The notes under the pieces are model-generated. The model worked only from the letters and a program-made list of their open reading frames with translations. It ran no database searches and was not told the DNA's origin. Shown here in pieces: positions 10,304 to 19,762 of a stretch of 64,000 nt of DNA. A program made the translations under genes and the position numbers. How positions within the stretch are numbered: the first letter of the stretch is position 1; each line of letters begins with the position of its first letter. Origin of the DNA: an uncultured Pseudomonadales bacterium (GTDB lineage: Bacteria > Pseudomonadota > Gammaproteobacteria > Pseudomonadales > Porticoccaceae); contig CALSSA010000008.1 of NCBI GenBank assembly GCA_943788875.1, positions 115,743 to 179,742 of the forward strand, written 5' to 3'.

Positions 10304-11382
10304 AGCGCAACCATTAGGCCTCGGCTGGGCGCAATTTGGTTATCCAATAGCTGATTCCAATGCTGCGCCAGGCTCTCTGCCCCGTGCACCCATTCAATAT
10401 TAATATCATTGGCCACTCGCCCGGCCACATCGGCACTGGCGGTCATGGCTTTGACCATAGCGACACCCGGGCCCCATTCTTTATTGCGCTTTTCAATTTG
10501 CCCCGGCGCAAAGAAGAATCGAGGGCGAGCACCGGGCAGTTCACCCACCTTGCCGCCCTCCTGCCAATGGCTTGCGCCCACCATGCAGCTTTCGAGCATA
10601 TTCTCTCCAATATGATTATGCAGACTAATGGTGAGCCGGGCATCGCCCGACATATCCACATAGGCGGTGGGTAGTGAGGCGTCGATCTCTGCTTCGTTGT
10701 TGTAGAGCACTATCTGGTCACAGCAACCCAGGCCCTTAACAAACTCCACATTGCCCGGGGAGGTCACACCAATTACTGACTGGCTCACCTGTGCATCATT
10801 GTGCAGCATCTGCGCCAGACCAAAACCGGTCTTGGAGGATACCGAGCCAATCACCACCTGCTGGGCACCAAAAAATTCATTGTCGATCAGGTAGTCGTAA
10901 ATCAGGTAGGAGGTCATAAACAGCGGAAACAGCAGGCAGCGCTCATTTTCCATCTGCTGCAGAAACTCTGGTTCGGCCTGGGTGCGGCGGAACTGATTGT
11001 AGATTAGAGGCAGTTCGCGGCGGTGTTCCACCACATCCATAAAGTAGTCATTATGGATATGGCCGGGGGTCAGTACAGCATGGCTGGCCATGGGGAAGTA
11101 ACCCCAGAGGCGATCGCCCACTGGAATATCGGCACAGTTGGATTCAGTCACCGTGGCGCAGCCCCAGACCGGCACAATGCCCCATTCACCCTCGGCGGGA
11201 TAGAACTGCCAGTAGCCAATGCTATCGCCAGTAACCGCATAGCTGACGTTATTGGCGGTGAGGCCAAATTTGTCAATGGCTACAAGCACCTCGCCATCAG
11301 TTAATTTTGGTACCTGAGAGATAACCTGCTTGGTTCGGGTAATATTGGTGCGGTCCACCCATAGTGCGGTGCAGTCTGTCAT
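10300..11382 (-). CDS. DUF2855 family protein
   Basis: NNVSYAVTGDSIGYWQFYPAEGEWGIVPVWGCATV; start set at MTDCTALW; 4-bp overlap with sulfatase start. Confidence 0.85.
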   Translation of the reverse strand: MTDCTALWVDRTNITRTKQVISQVPKLTDGEVLVAIDKFGLTANNVSYAVTGDSIGYWQFYPAEGEWGIVPVWGCATVTESNCADIPVGDRLWGYFPMASHAVLTPGHIHNDYFMDVVEHRRELPLIYNQFRRTQAEPEFLQQMENERCLLFPLFMTSYLIYDYLIDNEFFGAQQVVIGSVSSKTGFGLAQMLHNDAQVSQSVIGVTSPGNVEFVKGLGCCDQIVLYNNEAEIDASLPTAYVDMSGDARLTISLHNHIGENMLESCMVGASHWQEGGKVGELPGARPRFFFAPGQIEKRNKEWGPGVAMVKAMTASADVAGRVANDINIEWVHGAESLAQHWNQLLDNQIAPSRGLMVAL

Positions 11383-11563
11383 TGGTATATCCTTAAGGGG
11401 CATTGCTAATGCTTTTAATTGTTTTGGCATTCTATATGACATAACTAGATGGAGCAACAGGATCAGGTAGCCAAACCACTAGCGAGTCAGATTTCTCACC
11501 AAAGGGTAAATCATGTCCTATACTTTTAAAAGATGGTGTTTTTTAGTTTGAGGGGACTAGGCC

Positions 11564-12292
11564 ATGAAAAAGCATGTTTACTCCAATTTTCCCATACTAC
11601 TCGCTGTGCTGATCGCGGCTACACTGTGCCTGCCAACTCAGGCTGAAGCGCGTACCTGGTCCGAGAGAAAGCTTGATAAAGCGATTCTTAAAATTGACCG
11701 CGACCTGACCAGAAAGCGCTGGGACAAGGTGATTACGCGCAGTCAAAAAGCCATTCCACAATGTATTGCAAGACATGGTGATACCAATCAGATGTGCATT
11801 GTAATGCTGAGAAATATTAATCTCAGCTATGAGGAGACTAGGCGTTTTAACCCAGACCATTCACAAATCGAGAGCGCCTATCAACTGGCATCTCAGGAAT
11901 TTGGCAAGGCCCATTCAACCACGGTAAAAACCAGAGACTATTATTATAAATTTCTGATTTTCACCGAGGATTATGCAGCCGCCATACCCCTGGCAAAGGA
12001 AATCATTGATCTTGAGGAGGCAGGCGCGGGCGACGAATACAGACTAATGCAGCGCTATAACCAGCTCTATGCGCTGGAGGGCTTAGTGGAAAACTGGCCT
12101 GCTGAAGAAGCCGCTTTAACCGTGGTGCTCAGGCTGGCCACAGAAGTAATGGGTGAAGACAGTGAAGATGTCCGCGCCGCCGCCGAGGCTTTAGCGCATA
12201 ACTACTGCATTCAGAACAAATATCATGAGTTCTTTGAATTAATCAATAAACAGAATTTACAGGTGCCCTGCTTCGCAAAACCGAACAGCTAG
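11564..12292 (+). CDS. exported hypothetical protein, TPR-like
   Basis: Signal peptide (LLAVLIAATLCLPTQAEA) and helical-repeat-like composition. Confidence 0.65.
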   Translation: MKKHVYSNFPILLAVLIAATLCLPTQAEARTWSERKLDKAILKIDRDLTRKRWDKVITRSQKAIPQCIARHGDTNQMCIVMLRNINLSYEETRRFNPDHSQIESAYQLASQEFGKAHSTTVKTRDYYYKFLIFTEDYAAAIPLAKEIIDLEEAGAGDEYRLMQRYNQLYALEGLVENWPAEEAALTVVLRLATEVMGEDSEDVRAAAEALAHNYCIQNKYHEFFELINKQNLQVPCFAKPNS

Positions 12293-12333
12293 ACCGGCCA
12301 TTGGGTCTAGCGTTGAATATTGATCGCTTTGGA

Positions 12334-13293
12334 TCAGACCAACCTACTTTTGGCTGCAGTGTATTCCGCAGTCAGTCGATCTACCAGTGCCCCGGTCGTC
12401 TGCACTGATTTCACTGCACCAATGCCCTGGCCGCAGCCCCAAATATCTTTCCACGCCTTCGACTCAGATTCACCGCCAGAGCCAAAACTCATTTTTGATG
12501 CGTCACTGGTGGGCAGGTTGGCTGGGTCTAAGCCAGCAGCCTCGATTGAGGGCTTAAGATAATTCCCGGATACACCGGTAAATAGGTTGCTCAGCACAAT
12601 ATCGTCGGCGTTATTATCCACAATCGATTGTTTATAAGCCTGCACAGCGTTGGCTTCGTCGGTAGCAATAAAGGCAGACCCTATATAGGCGAGATCAGCA
12701 CCCATCGCCTGAGACGCCAGTACCGCATCGCCATTAGCAATAGACCCCGACAATAAAAGTGGGCCGTCAAACCATTCTCGAATCTCTTGTACTAACGCAA
12801 AAGGTGACAACGCTCCGGCATGACCTCCAGCCCCAGCGGCAACCGCGATAAGGCCATCGGCGCCTTTGGCCACGGCTTTTTTGGCGAAGGTATTATTAAT
12901 AATATCGTGCAGCACTATTCCACCATAAGAATGTATGGCTTCATTGACGAACTCTTTGGCACCAAGGGATGTGATAACAATGGGCACCTTCCACTTAACG
13001 CACATCTCAACATCATGCTGCAGGCGATCATTGGAGGAATGCACAATCTGATTCACAGCAAATGGCGCCGAGGGTGCATCAGGGTTCTCGGCATCATATT
13101 GCGCAAGTTCAGTGGTGATTTTTTCCAACCAGCGATCCAGCTCTTCCGCGGGTCGTGCATTCAGTGCAGGGAACGAACCTACAATACCGGCCTTACACTG
13201 GGCAATTACCAGATCGGGATTTGAAATAATAAACAGTGGAGCAGCCACAACTGGCAACCTGAGTCGTTCAGATAAAATGGACGGCAAAGACAT
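12334..13293 (-). CDS. nitronate monooxygenase
   Basis: LPVVAAPLFIISNPDLVIAQCKAGIVG, GADGLIAVAAGAGGHAG motifs. Confidence 0.9.
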   Translation of the reverse strand: MSLPSILSERLRLPVVAAPLFIISNPDLVIAQCKAGIVGSFPALNARPAEELDRWLEKITTELAQYDAENPDAPSAPFAVNQIVHSSNDRLQHDVEMCVKWKVPIVITSLGAKEFVNEAIHSYGGIVLHDIINNTFAKKAVAKGADGLIAVAAGAGGHAGALSPFALVQEIREWFDGPLLLSGSIANGDAVLASQAMGADLAYIGSAFIATDEANAVQAYKQSIVDNNADDIVLSNLFTGVSGNYLKPSIEAAGLDPANLPTSDASKMSFGSGGESESKAWKDIWGCGQGIGAVKSVQTTGALVDRLTAEYTAAKSRLV

Positions 13294-13450
13294 AAAGATT
13301 TTTCTCAGTGATTGATAGAATACGAGTTGTACGTTTTGGATTAAAAATGAGTTTGTTACTTTTCAATTTAGCCCAGTAAGCTAGTAGTTATGTCTTCCAT
13401 TTTACGAAATAATGTAGCGTCTGCAGTCTTTTAAATGGTAATAGGCATTA

Positions 13451-14587
13451 TTAGTTGTCGATATGTTTGGCCAGATGCTGATGGAAATTAACAATCGCGC
13501 TCTCAAAATGACCGAAGGTAAAGTGCGTATTGGCATTGCTGCTCACTGACTGCTGGATAGCTCGCGCGGCCTCGCGATCCTCCTTCTGTCCGGAATCACC
13601 CACAAACAGCGCATCACGCTGTGCTTCTTGCAGAGGTATATCCTCGCCATCAACAGCTCGATTGACCATGCGATACAGTACCCACCTTGAACTGCTGGGG
13701 CTTAGAGGCTCAAGTATTGCCAGATTTGTGTGCTTGGAAAGCACTGAAACACTGGCAGTGGGAAACAGCAAGTAGACCGAGGTGACCAGACCATCAATTC
13801 GCCGCTGGTCTGGGGCTATATCACGCATCTTTTCGATGCGCCGGAAGGGGAAGGTCACGCGGGAATTGGCGCCGTAGGTTTCCACCAGGTTAATGTTATC
13901 CAGACCATAGGGATAGAACGTCTCACTGTGCAGAGACTTAATATGATAGCCCTCCATCAGAGTCTCGTTGAGTATCTTCCAATTGGCCTCATCAACCATG
14001 TCCTCGGTTTCGAACATTTGCTGTTCCGGACTAAAATAGTCCAGGCAATCGGCCAGCATCTCCTCGGTAATCTCGCCCTTCTGCATCACATAGACAATAC
14101 CGCCCTTTTCCCGAGCGCTGACCTCAACCAATCCATGCTGTTGCGGGTCTACACCGGGAAACCCCTCCTGTCCGGGAATATGTCTTAGATTGCCTTCAAG
14201 GTTATAGGTCCAGGCATGATAGGGGCAGACAAAAGCCCGCGAACAGCCGCTGCCCTTGGCCACCTGCATGCCTCGATGACGACAGGCATTGATAAAGGCA
14301 CGGACCTCACCATCCAGACCACGCACTACTACCAGGGGCGTCCCCGCCGACGCACGGGCGATATAACTGCCTTTGTCGGGCAGCGCTGCCGAGGGGCAAT
14401 AGGCCACGGGAATGCGCTTAAGCATGGCTATTTCGGCATCGAAACGTGCCTGAGAATAATAGTTGTCCGCCGGCTCTCGCCAGACCGTTTCGCCCAGATC
14501 TGTGGTGTTGTTATCAATATGATTGAAAACGCGCTCGATAACCGCCTGATCACTAAGCAGTGGAGAATCTATTTTATTGTCTGACAT
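13451..14587 (-). CDS. Rieske 2Fe-2S aromatic ring-hydroxylating oxygenase, alpha subunit
   Basis: CRHRGMQVAKGSGCSRAFVCPYHAWTYNLEG Rieske motif; NWKILNETLMEGYHIKSLHSETF Fe(II) site. Confidence 0.94.
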   Translation of the reverse strand: MSDNKIDSPLLSDQAVIERVFNHIDNNTTDLGETVWREPADNYYSQARFDAEIAMLKRIPVAYCPSAALPDKGSYIARASAGTPLVVVRGLDGEVRAFINACRHRGMQVAKGSGCSRAFVCPYHAWTYNLEGNLRHIPGQEGFPGVDPQQHGLVEVSAREKGGIVYVMQKGEITEEMLADCLDYFSPEQQMFETEDMVDEANWKILNETLMEGYHIKSLHSETFYPYGLDNINLVETYGANSRVTFPFRRIEKMRDIAPDQRRIDGLVTSVYLLFPTASVSVLSKHTNLAILEPLSPSSSRWVLYRMVNRAVDGEDIPLQEAQRDALFVGDSGQKEDREAARAIQQSVSSNANTHFTFGHFESAIVNFHQHLAKHIDN

Positions 14588-14790
14588 GAGCGACCGAAAT
14601 TTATTATTTTGACTAAACTATAATACTGAGCCTAATGTTTCAACCCTGTCCAACCGCACTCAATCAATATGTTTGTGACCTAGCAGTTCAGAGAAATCAG
14701 AGACCTTAAGGGAACTATTGTGTTAGCTATCCCGAATTTATAAACTGGGGGCACAACAGTCAAAAATAACAATAAAAATGGATATTAAGC

Positions 14791-16440
14791 ATGCTTACTA
14801 CCTACACAGACTACCTCAATCAATGGAATAGTCAGCATCCGGATCAGGTCTGGCTGCGCGAGTACAGCGGCGATTCAACGACCGACTGGACCTGGAGCCA
14901 GGCTCACACTGAGATCAACGCCATGGCCTGCTGGTTTGAATCACGCCTTGCGACCAAGGGACAATGTGTTGGTCTGTTATCACGCAACCGTGCCCACTGG
15001 TATTTTGCCGATCTGGGTGCCTGCGCCGCTGGCCATGTGGTGGTGCCCATATTCACCACCGCGCCAGGTGAGACCGCTGAGTATGTGATGAACTTTACCG
15101 AAATGAAGGTACTGTTTGTTGGTGAGACCGAAAACTGGGATCAGGTGCGACATGTACTGCCTGAGGGAATTCTATTGATCGCTCTGCCCGGAGTGGAACT
15201 TGCCGAGGAGCATCTGTCTTGGGAAGATCTGGTAGCACCCTTTAGAGGCAGTCTACCTAGTTACCAGTGTCAGGCCGATGATCTGGTATCACTGGTATTC
15301 ACCTCGGGAACCACCGGCCTGCCCAAGGGAGTTATGCAGACTCACAGCTCAAACCTGATTCCAATCGCTCGTTTTAGCAGCACATTCTCTATGGCAGTCG
15401 GCGCAACGTTCTTTTCCTACCTGCCACTGGCTCATATCGCTGAAAGACAGCTGATCGAGGGCAGCTCTCTGGTAAACTGCGGTGAAGTTCACTTTAACGA
15501 AAACCTCACCACCCTACTGCGTGACCTGCCCCTTTGCCGTCCGGCCTTTATGTTTGGCCCACCACGAGTCTGGGAACAGCTGCAACAGGGCATAATTGCC
15601 CAGTTTGGTTCTCAAGATGCTGTAGATGCCGCGCTTCAGGCCGATGCCGAGGGCGTGGGCAAAATGATTCGTGAAAAACTTGGGCTGAATCAAGCCGAAT
15701 ATCTACTCACCGCTGCCGCACCCACACCTCCTGCTCTAATTCACTGGTATGACCGTTTCGGTATCTGTCTGATGGAAGGTTTTGGGCAAACAGAATGTAT
15801 GGGGCCTATTGTGTCTCGCAAGGAGGAGCGGCGTATTGGTTCAATTGGCAAGCCAACGGCAGATGTTGAAGTCCGTGTAACCGAGGAAGATGAACTGCTG
15901 GTCAAAGCCGCAGGCTGCTCACCAGGCTATTACAGGATGCCAGAAAAAACTGCCGAGACCTTTGTCGATGGATGGGTGCATACCGGGGATAAGGTGCGCA
16001 TCGATGAGGATGGCTTTTACTATATTACTGGACGGGTTAAAGATTACTTTAAAACCATTCAGGGCAAGTTTGTCGCCCCAACTCCCATCGAAAATATCTT
16101 TACTGAAAACCCCTACACTGAACAGATTTGCTTGTTAGGCAGAGGCTATTCCAAAACTGTAATGACCGCTGTGCTCAGTGCTATAGCGCTTGAGCAACCC
16201 AGAGAGCTTGTGGAAGCTGCCCTGCTTGAGCGGGTTAAAGCAGTTAATACTGAAGTGGACAAACATGCGAGAATTGGGGCCGTAATCATATCTTCAGAGC
16301 CCTGGTCTATAACTAATAACATACTTACACCAACCATGAAGATTCGCCGAGACATGGTGGAGGAACTGTTTGGTGAGGAAGCCCGCGAGCTAGCGCAGAA
16401 ATCCGCTGAGACTAAACAAATTTTGCTACACTGGATGTAG
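14791..16440 (+). CDS. AMP-binding long-chain acyl-CoA synthetase
   Basis: LVFTSGTTGLPKGVMQTHSS, GWVHTGDKVRIDEDGFYYITGRVKD. Confidence 0.92.
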   Translation: MLTTYTDYLNQWNSQHPDQVWLREYSGDSTTDWTWSQAHTEINAMACWFESRLATKGQCVGLLSRNRAHWYFADLGACAAGHVVVPIFTTAPGETAEYVMNFTEMKVLFVGETENWDQVRHVLPEGILLIALPGVELAEEHLSWEDLVAPFRGSLPSYQCQADDLVSLVFTSGTTGLPKGVMQTHSSNLIPIARFSSTFSMAVGATFFSYLPLAHIAERQLIEGSSLVNCGEVHFNENLTTLLRDLPLCRPAFMFGPPRVWEQLQQGIIAQFGSQDAVDAALQADAEGVGKMIREKLGLNQAEYLLTAAAPTPPALIHWYDRFGICLMEGFGQTECMGPIVSRKEERRIGSIGKPTADVEVRVTEEDELLVKAAGCSPGYYRMPEKTAETFVDGWVHTGDKVRIDEDGFYYITGRVKDYFKTIQGKFVAPTPIENIFTENPYTEQICLLGRGYSKTVMTAVLSAIALEQPRELVEAALLERVKAVNTEVDKHARIGAVIISSEPWSITNNILTPTMKIRRDMVEELFGEEARELAQKSAETKQILLHWM

Positions 16441-16495
16441 GCCATTTACATCGATATATTATTATCCTAGAGACTTAGGATTTTATCGGGCCCTG

Positions 16496-17371
16496 ATGCC
16501 AAACAAACAGTTCTTCCAGCCTAATGGAGTTAGAGTGCAAAAAACATTTATTCTTGGGGTTGGCGCGCAGCGAACAGGTTCGAATTGGCTTCACTCGCAA
16601 CTCAAAAAGACCCCTCAGATACACACCGGTCTCATTAAAGAGCACCATGTCTTTGATGTTATTTTTACACCCTATTTTTCCCAATATGAGCAGGACCTTA
16701 GAACTCTGGTGGAAAACTCCACTGAAAGGGACCAATCGTATAAAAAAAAGAAGAGACTTCTATCCTTTATCGATGATCCCGAAAAGTACTTCGACTACTT
16801 TGAAAGACTGTGTCTGAAAAATGAAACCATTGAAGCTGTAGCCGACATGACACCAAGTTATTCAATGCTTGACCACAAGTCCTACGGTTTTATTCGACAA
16901 GGTCTTGAAAAGCGGGGATTCAAGGTAAAAGTCATATTTATGATGAGAGACCCTGTTGAGCGAGTATGGTCATCGTTACATCAAAAAGGGCGACAAGATT
17001 ACGACAATGAAAACCGGGAAATTAAATTTAAAGCCTTTACCTATGTGGGCTCCACCATGAGAACCAGATACGACCGCACCATAGTGGAGCTTGAAAAGGC
17101 ATTCCCGCAAGACGATATCTTCTATGGCTTTTACGAGACTTTTTTTAACCAAAAGTCCTATGAGGCACTGAAAGATTATCTTGGTATAGACCTTGCTGCA
17201 CCCGACTTTGACATTATAAAAAACAGCAGCTATGAGAAAAAATCAATCGAAAAGGCCCTTGCAATCAAAGCTGCTAATTACTATATCGCAACCTATGATT
17301 TTGCTGCCAGCAGGTTTGGAGAGAAGGTAACATCTATATGGCCAGGATATCAGTACCTTAAAAAAATCTAA
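16496..17371 (+). CDS. sulfotransferase family protein
   Basis: GVGAQRTGSNWLHSQL (PAPS 5'-phosphosulfate loop-like), VIFMMRDPVERVWSSLHQKGR (3'-phosphate motif-like). Confidence 0.87.
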   Translation: MPNKQFFQPNGVRVQKTFILGVGAQRTGSNWLHSQLKKTPQIHTGLIKEHHVFDVIFTPYFSQYEQDLRTLVENSTERDQSYKKKKRLLSFIDDPEKYFDYFERLCLKNETIEAVADMTPSYSMLDHKSYGFIRQGLEKRGFKVKVIFMMRDPVERVWSSLHQKGRQDYDNENREIKFKAFTYVGSTMRTRYDRTIVELEKAFPQDDIFYGFYETFFNQKSYEALKDYLGIDLAAPDFDIIKNSSYEKKSIEKALAIKAANYYIATYDFAASRFGEKVTSIWPGYQYLKKI

Positions 17372-17397
17372 TACGGTACACCAGTATTTAATTGAGA

Positions 17398-18150
17398 TTA
17401 TTTTCTAACCACAGACTTCAATTTTTTTGGTTTTTGCTGAGGATTACTAGGCACAGCATGGGAAGGGGAAAAGCAAACACCCAAAATACTTAGCATATCT
17501 AGACTATCCTCTCTTTTAATATAAGATAGATAGACCTTGGTAATAAAAGTAAAGCATATTCTGGGAAGCATGATGAGAATAAAAAGCATATCGAATTCAA
17601 TAGCGCTAGTATCGTTATGCAGAAAAAAACTACCCATCAAGATCAGATAAAAACAAACAGTGACAAAGTTCAAAAAGACAGTGGACAATATAAAACTGTA
17701 TCTGCCTATGGCAAAGTTAATAATAGTTAACAGTAGTAAGGACGCACCAACACTAGCGAAAAACACCAAGATACACATCTTCCAGAAGTCATAAAGAACA
17801 TAGAAACCAGTAAAAACGATCAGCAACCCCCAAAGACAGGTTAACATTCTGCCCCCTATTTCAAGATTTAATCGATCTTTCTTATTGGAAACTCTTACCA
17901 GCGATAATCGTCGAAAAAAAGCTTCCAAATAAATAATAATGGGCACTATAACAATAAAAACCAAAAGCCCATTTAATAGACCACTTAAAGCGCTGACTAA
18001 CTCAGTAAATGACTCAGGTATGGCATCAGCATTTACAATAAGCCTAAACTGATAAAGAACCACCGCAATCATCAAAACTCTTGTAAAAACTGGTTTAATG
18101 GCGACTAAGATACTATGGAGTATAATGACCGAACCTGGATAATTAACCAT
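17398..18150 (-). CDS. polytopic membrane protein of unknown function
   Basis: Multiple hydrophobic segments; no recognised family. Confidence 0.65.
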   Translation of the reverse strand: MVNYPGSVIILHSILVAIKPVFTRVLMIAVVLYQFRLIVNADAIPESFTELVSALSGLLNGLLVFIVIVPIIIYLEAFFRRLSLVRVSNKKDRLNLEIGGRMLTCLWGLLIVFTGFYVLYDFWKMCILVFFASVGASLLLLTIINFAIGRYSFILSTVFLNFVTVCFYLILMGSFFLHNDTSAIEFDMLFILIMLPRICFTFITKVYLSYIKREDSLDMLSILGVCFSPSHAVPSNPQQKPKKLKSVVRK

Positions 18151-18818
18151 TATAAACTACTCACGGGAATAAGGTGTTTGTTTGCTTTCTCGAAGTCAGA
18201 GAACCCTTGTTGATCAATATAGCCATCAACGGTTTCAAGGCAGCTAGCATGTAGTAAGAAATCCTTACGAAACTTTTTTTCTATAATCTGGAGAGTCTCC
18301 GGGCTTATATTGAGATGATTTACGGCATTTAAATTCTTTGAAGTATTTTTTATCGGAAGTCGAATAGCACAGGACAATTTTTTACTAAGGTAATTCTCGA
18401 ATAAATCTAATCTTTCGAAAGCAAATGCTTTGTCCACTCCTAAGTCTCCTCCAATTTCTTTTAAACAGTTAAATTGCTGAGATTTAGGAATCAGATCGGA
18501 GATAAACCGATCGAAAGAGATATTCCCGACGTGCCGTGGAGTCTTTTTTATTGCAGGTCTCTGTCTATACTTGTACCAACTCTGCAGCCAATCAATCGGT
18601 TGGCGAACTAAACCGATAAACTCAAACTCATCAGCACTTAGGCCCGCTGGCAGAATATAAGGTAGCAAAGGTTTTGCCAAAGAAAATTCAATATGCTTCA
18701 ACGAAGTGTGCCCTCGCAAGACTATATCCGCCCGGTCGGACAGCAAGGAATGCATTGAACTAGAGGCGCATTTCGTATTCTGGATGATACACAGCCTTTC
18801 TTCAACAAAAACCAGCAT
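18150..18818 (-). CDS. sulfotransferase-like protein
   Basis: CIIQNTKCASSSMHSLL and FEFIGLVRQPIDWLQSWYKYRQRP. Confidence 0.75.
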   Translation of the reverse strand: MLVFVEERLCIIQNTKCASSSMHSLLSDRADIVLRGHTSLKHIEFSLAKPLLPYILPAGLSADEFEFIGLVRQPIDWLQSWYKYRQRPAIKKTPRHVGNISFDRFISDLIPKSQQFNCLKEIGGDLGVDKAFAFERLDLFENYLSKKLSCAIRLPIKNTSKNLNAVNHLNISPETLQIIEKKFRKDFLLHASCLETVDGYIDQQGFSDFEKANKHLIPVSSL

Positions 18819-18835
18819 ATATAATTCCTTTGGAG

Positions 18836-19762
18836 TTATCTAAAAAGATTAATGCCATAGTTTTTTTCAACTTCTCGATTACTTGACTCAAACCGCTTAT
18901 CAAACTTGCGGGCAGCCGCATCAGTGAGTAATTTGGCTGAACCACCATGAAACCACTTGATAATCCATGACATAAAAAAGTAATGGGTAGCATTTTTAGT
19001 GCCATCTACATTTTGCTTATCAAGAACGGTATTTAGCAGCCGTAATAGGTTAAGACCAATCCGATTAAGGGATGGATTCTGATCTTCGGGCAGTATAAAG
19101 TCTGACAGAGATAACGCTGGACTAAGTGTATGTAAAAAATCGTAGCATATATGCTGGGCATAGAACTTGCTTTTATTGAATTCTCTTACTTTAATATTAA
19201 CGGCACCAAACTCCTTGCCCCACAGGGAAAGGAGCTTCTCATAATCATAATAATGACCTTCCAGATCCAATTCATTATTATAAAACTCCTTAAAACTATT
19301 TCGATTACCCGCACGCAACAAGGTTGTGTATTTAGACCGAAGCAAGGAAGACTGACGACGAAAGTAAACAACGATCTCAATCTCGCAAAAGTGCTCATTT
19401 AAAAACTCTTTCAAAGCTTTCAGTTCACTCGGCATTGTCAGTCTGGAATGAAAGTGCTCAGAGCTTATTAGAACTGTATTTATGCTATCTGGCAATTGCA
19501 TTATTTCTTTGCCGAATAGTCTCCTGACTTTACATGAAAAACGGGTCCGCTTTCTGTCATTGCCCAAACCTCGCGACTCTATCCAGTCGTCAGTCTTACA
19601 GTTATCCATAGAGGCTACTACTAGTTTTCGGTGATTTCGGTGTCCCAAACATTCCGCATAGTGAATACCATTCCGGCTAAGACTGTTCCGGTTTTCATTA
19701 AAAAAATACTGCAAACTGGTTGAAGCAGTTTTTTCAGTCCCGATATGAATAATCAGTTTCAT
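18836..19762 (-). CDS. sulfotransferase-like protein
   Basis: LIIHIGTEKTASTSLQYFF and IVVYFRRQSSLLRSKYTTLLRAG. Confidence 0.78.
   Translation of the reverse strand: MKLIIHIGTEKTASTSLQYFFNENRNSLSRNGIHYAECLGHRNHRKLVVASMDNCKTDDWIESRGLGNDRKRTRFSCKVRRLFGKEIMQLPDSINTVLISSEHFHSRLTMPSELKALKEFLNEHFCEIEIVVYFRRQSSLLRSKYTTLLRAGNRNSFKEFYNNELDLEGHYYDYEKLLSLWGKEFGAVNIKVREFNKSKFYAQHICYDFLHTLSPALSLSDFILPEDQNPSLNRIGLNLLRLLNTVLDKQNVDGTKNATHYFFMSWIIKWFHGGSAKLLTDAAARKFDKRFESSNREVEKNYGINLFR

Noticed and set aside
12287-12310. Hairpin gctagacc...ggtctagc after the TPR-like gene
   Set aside because: No U-tract, short stem; not confident as terminator.
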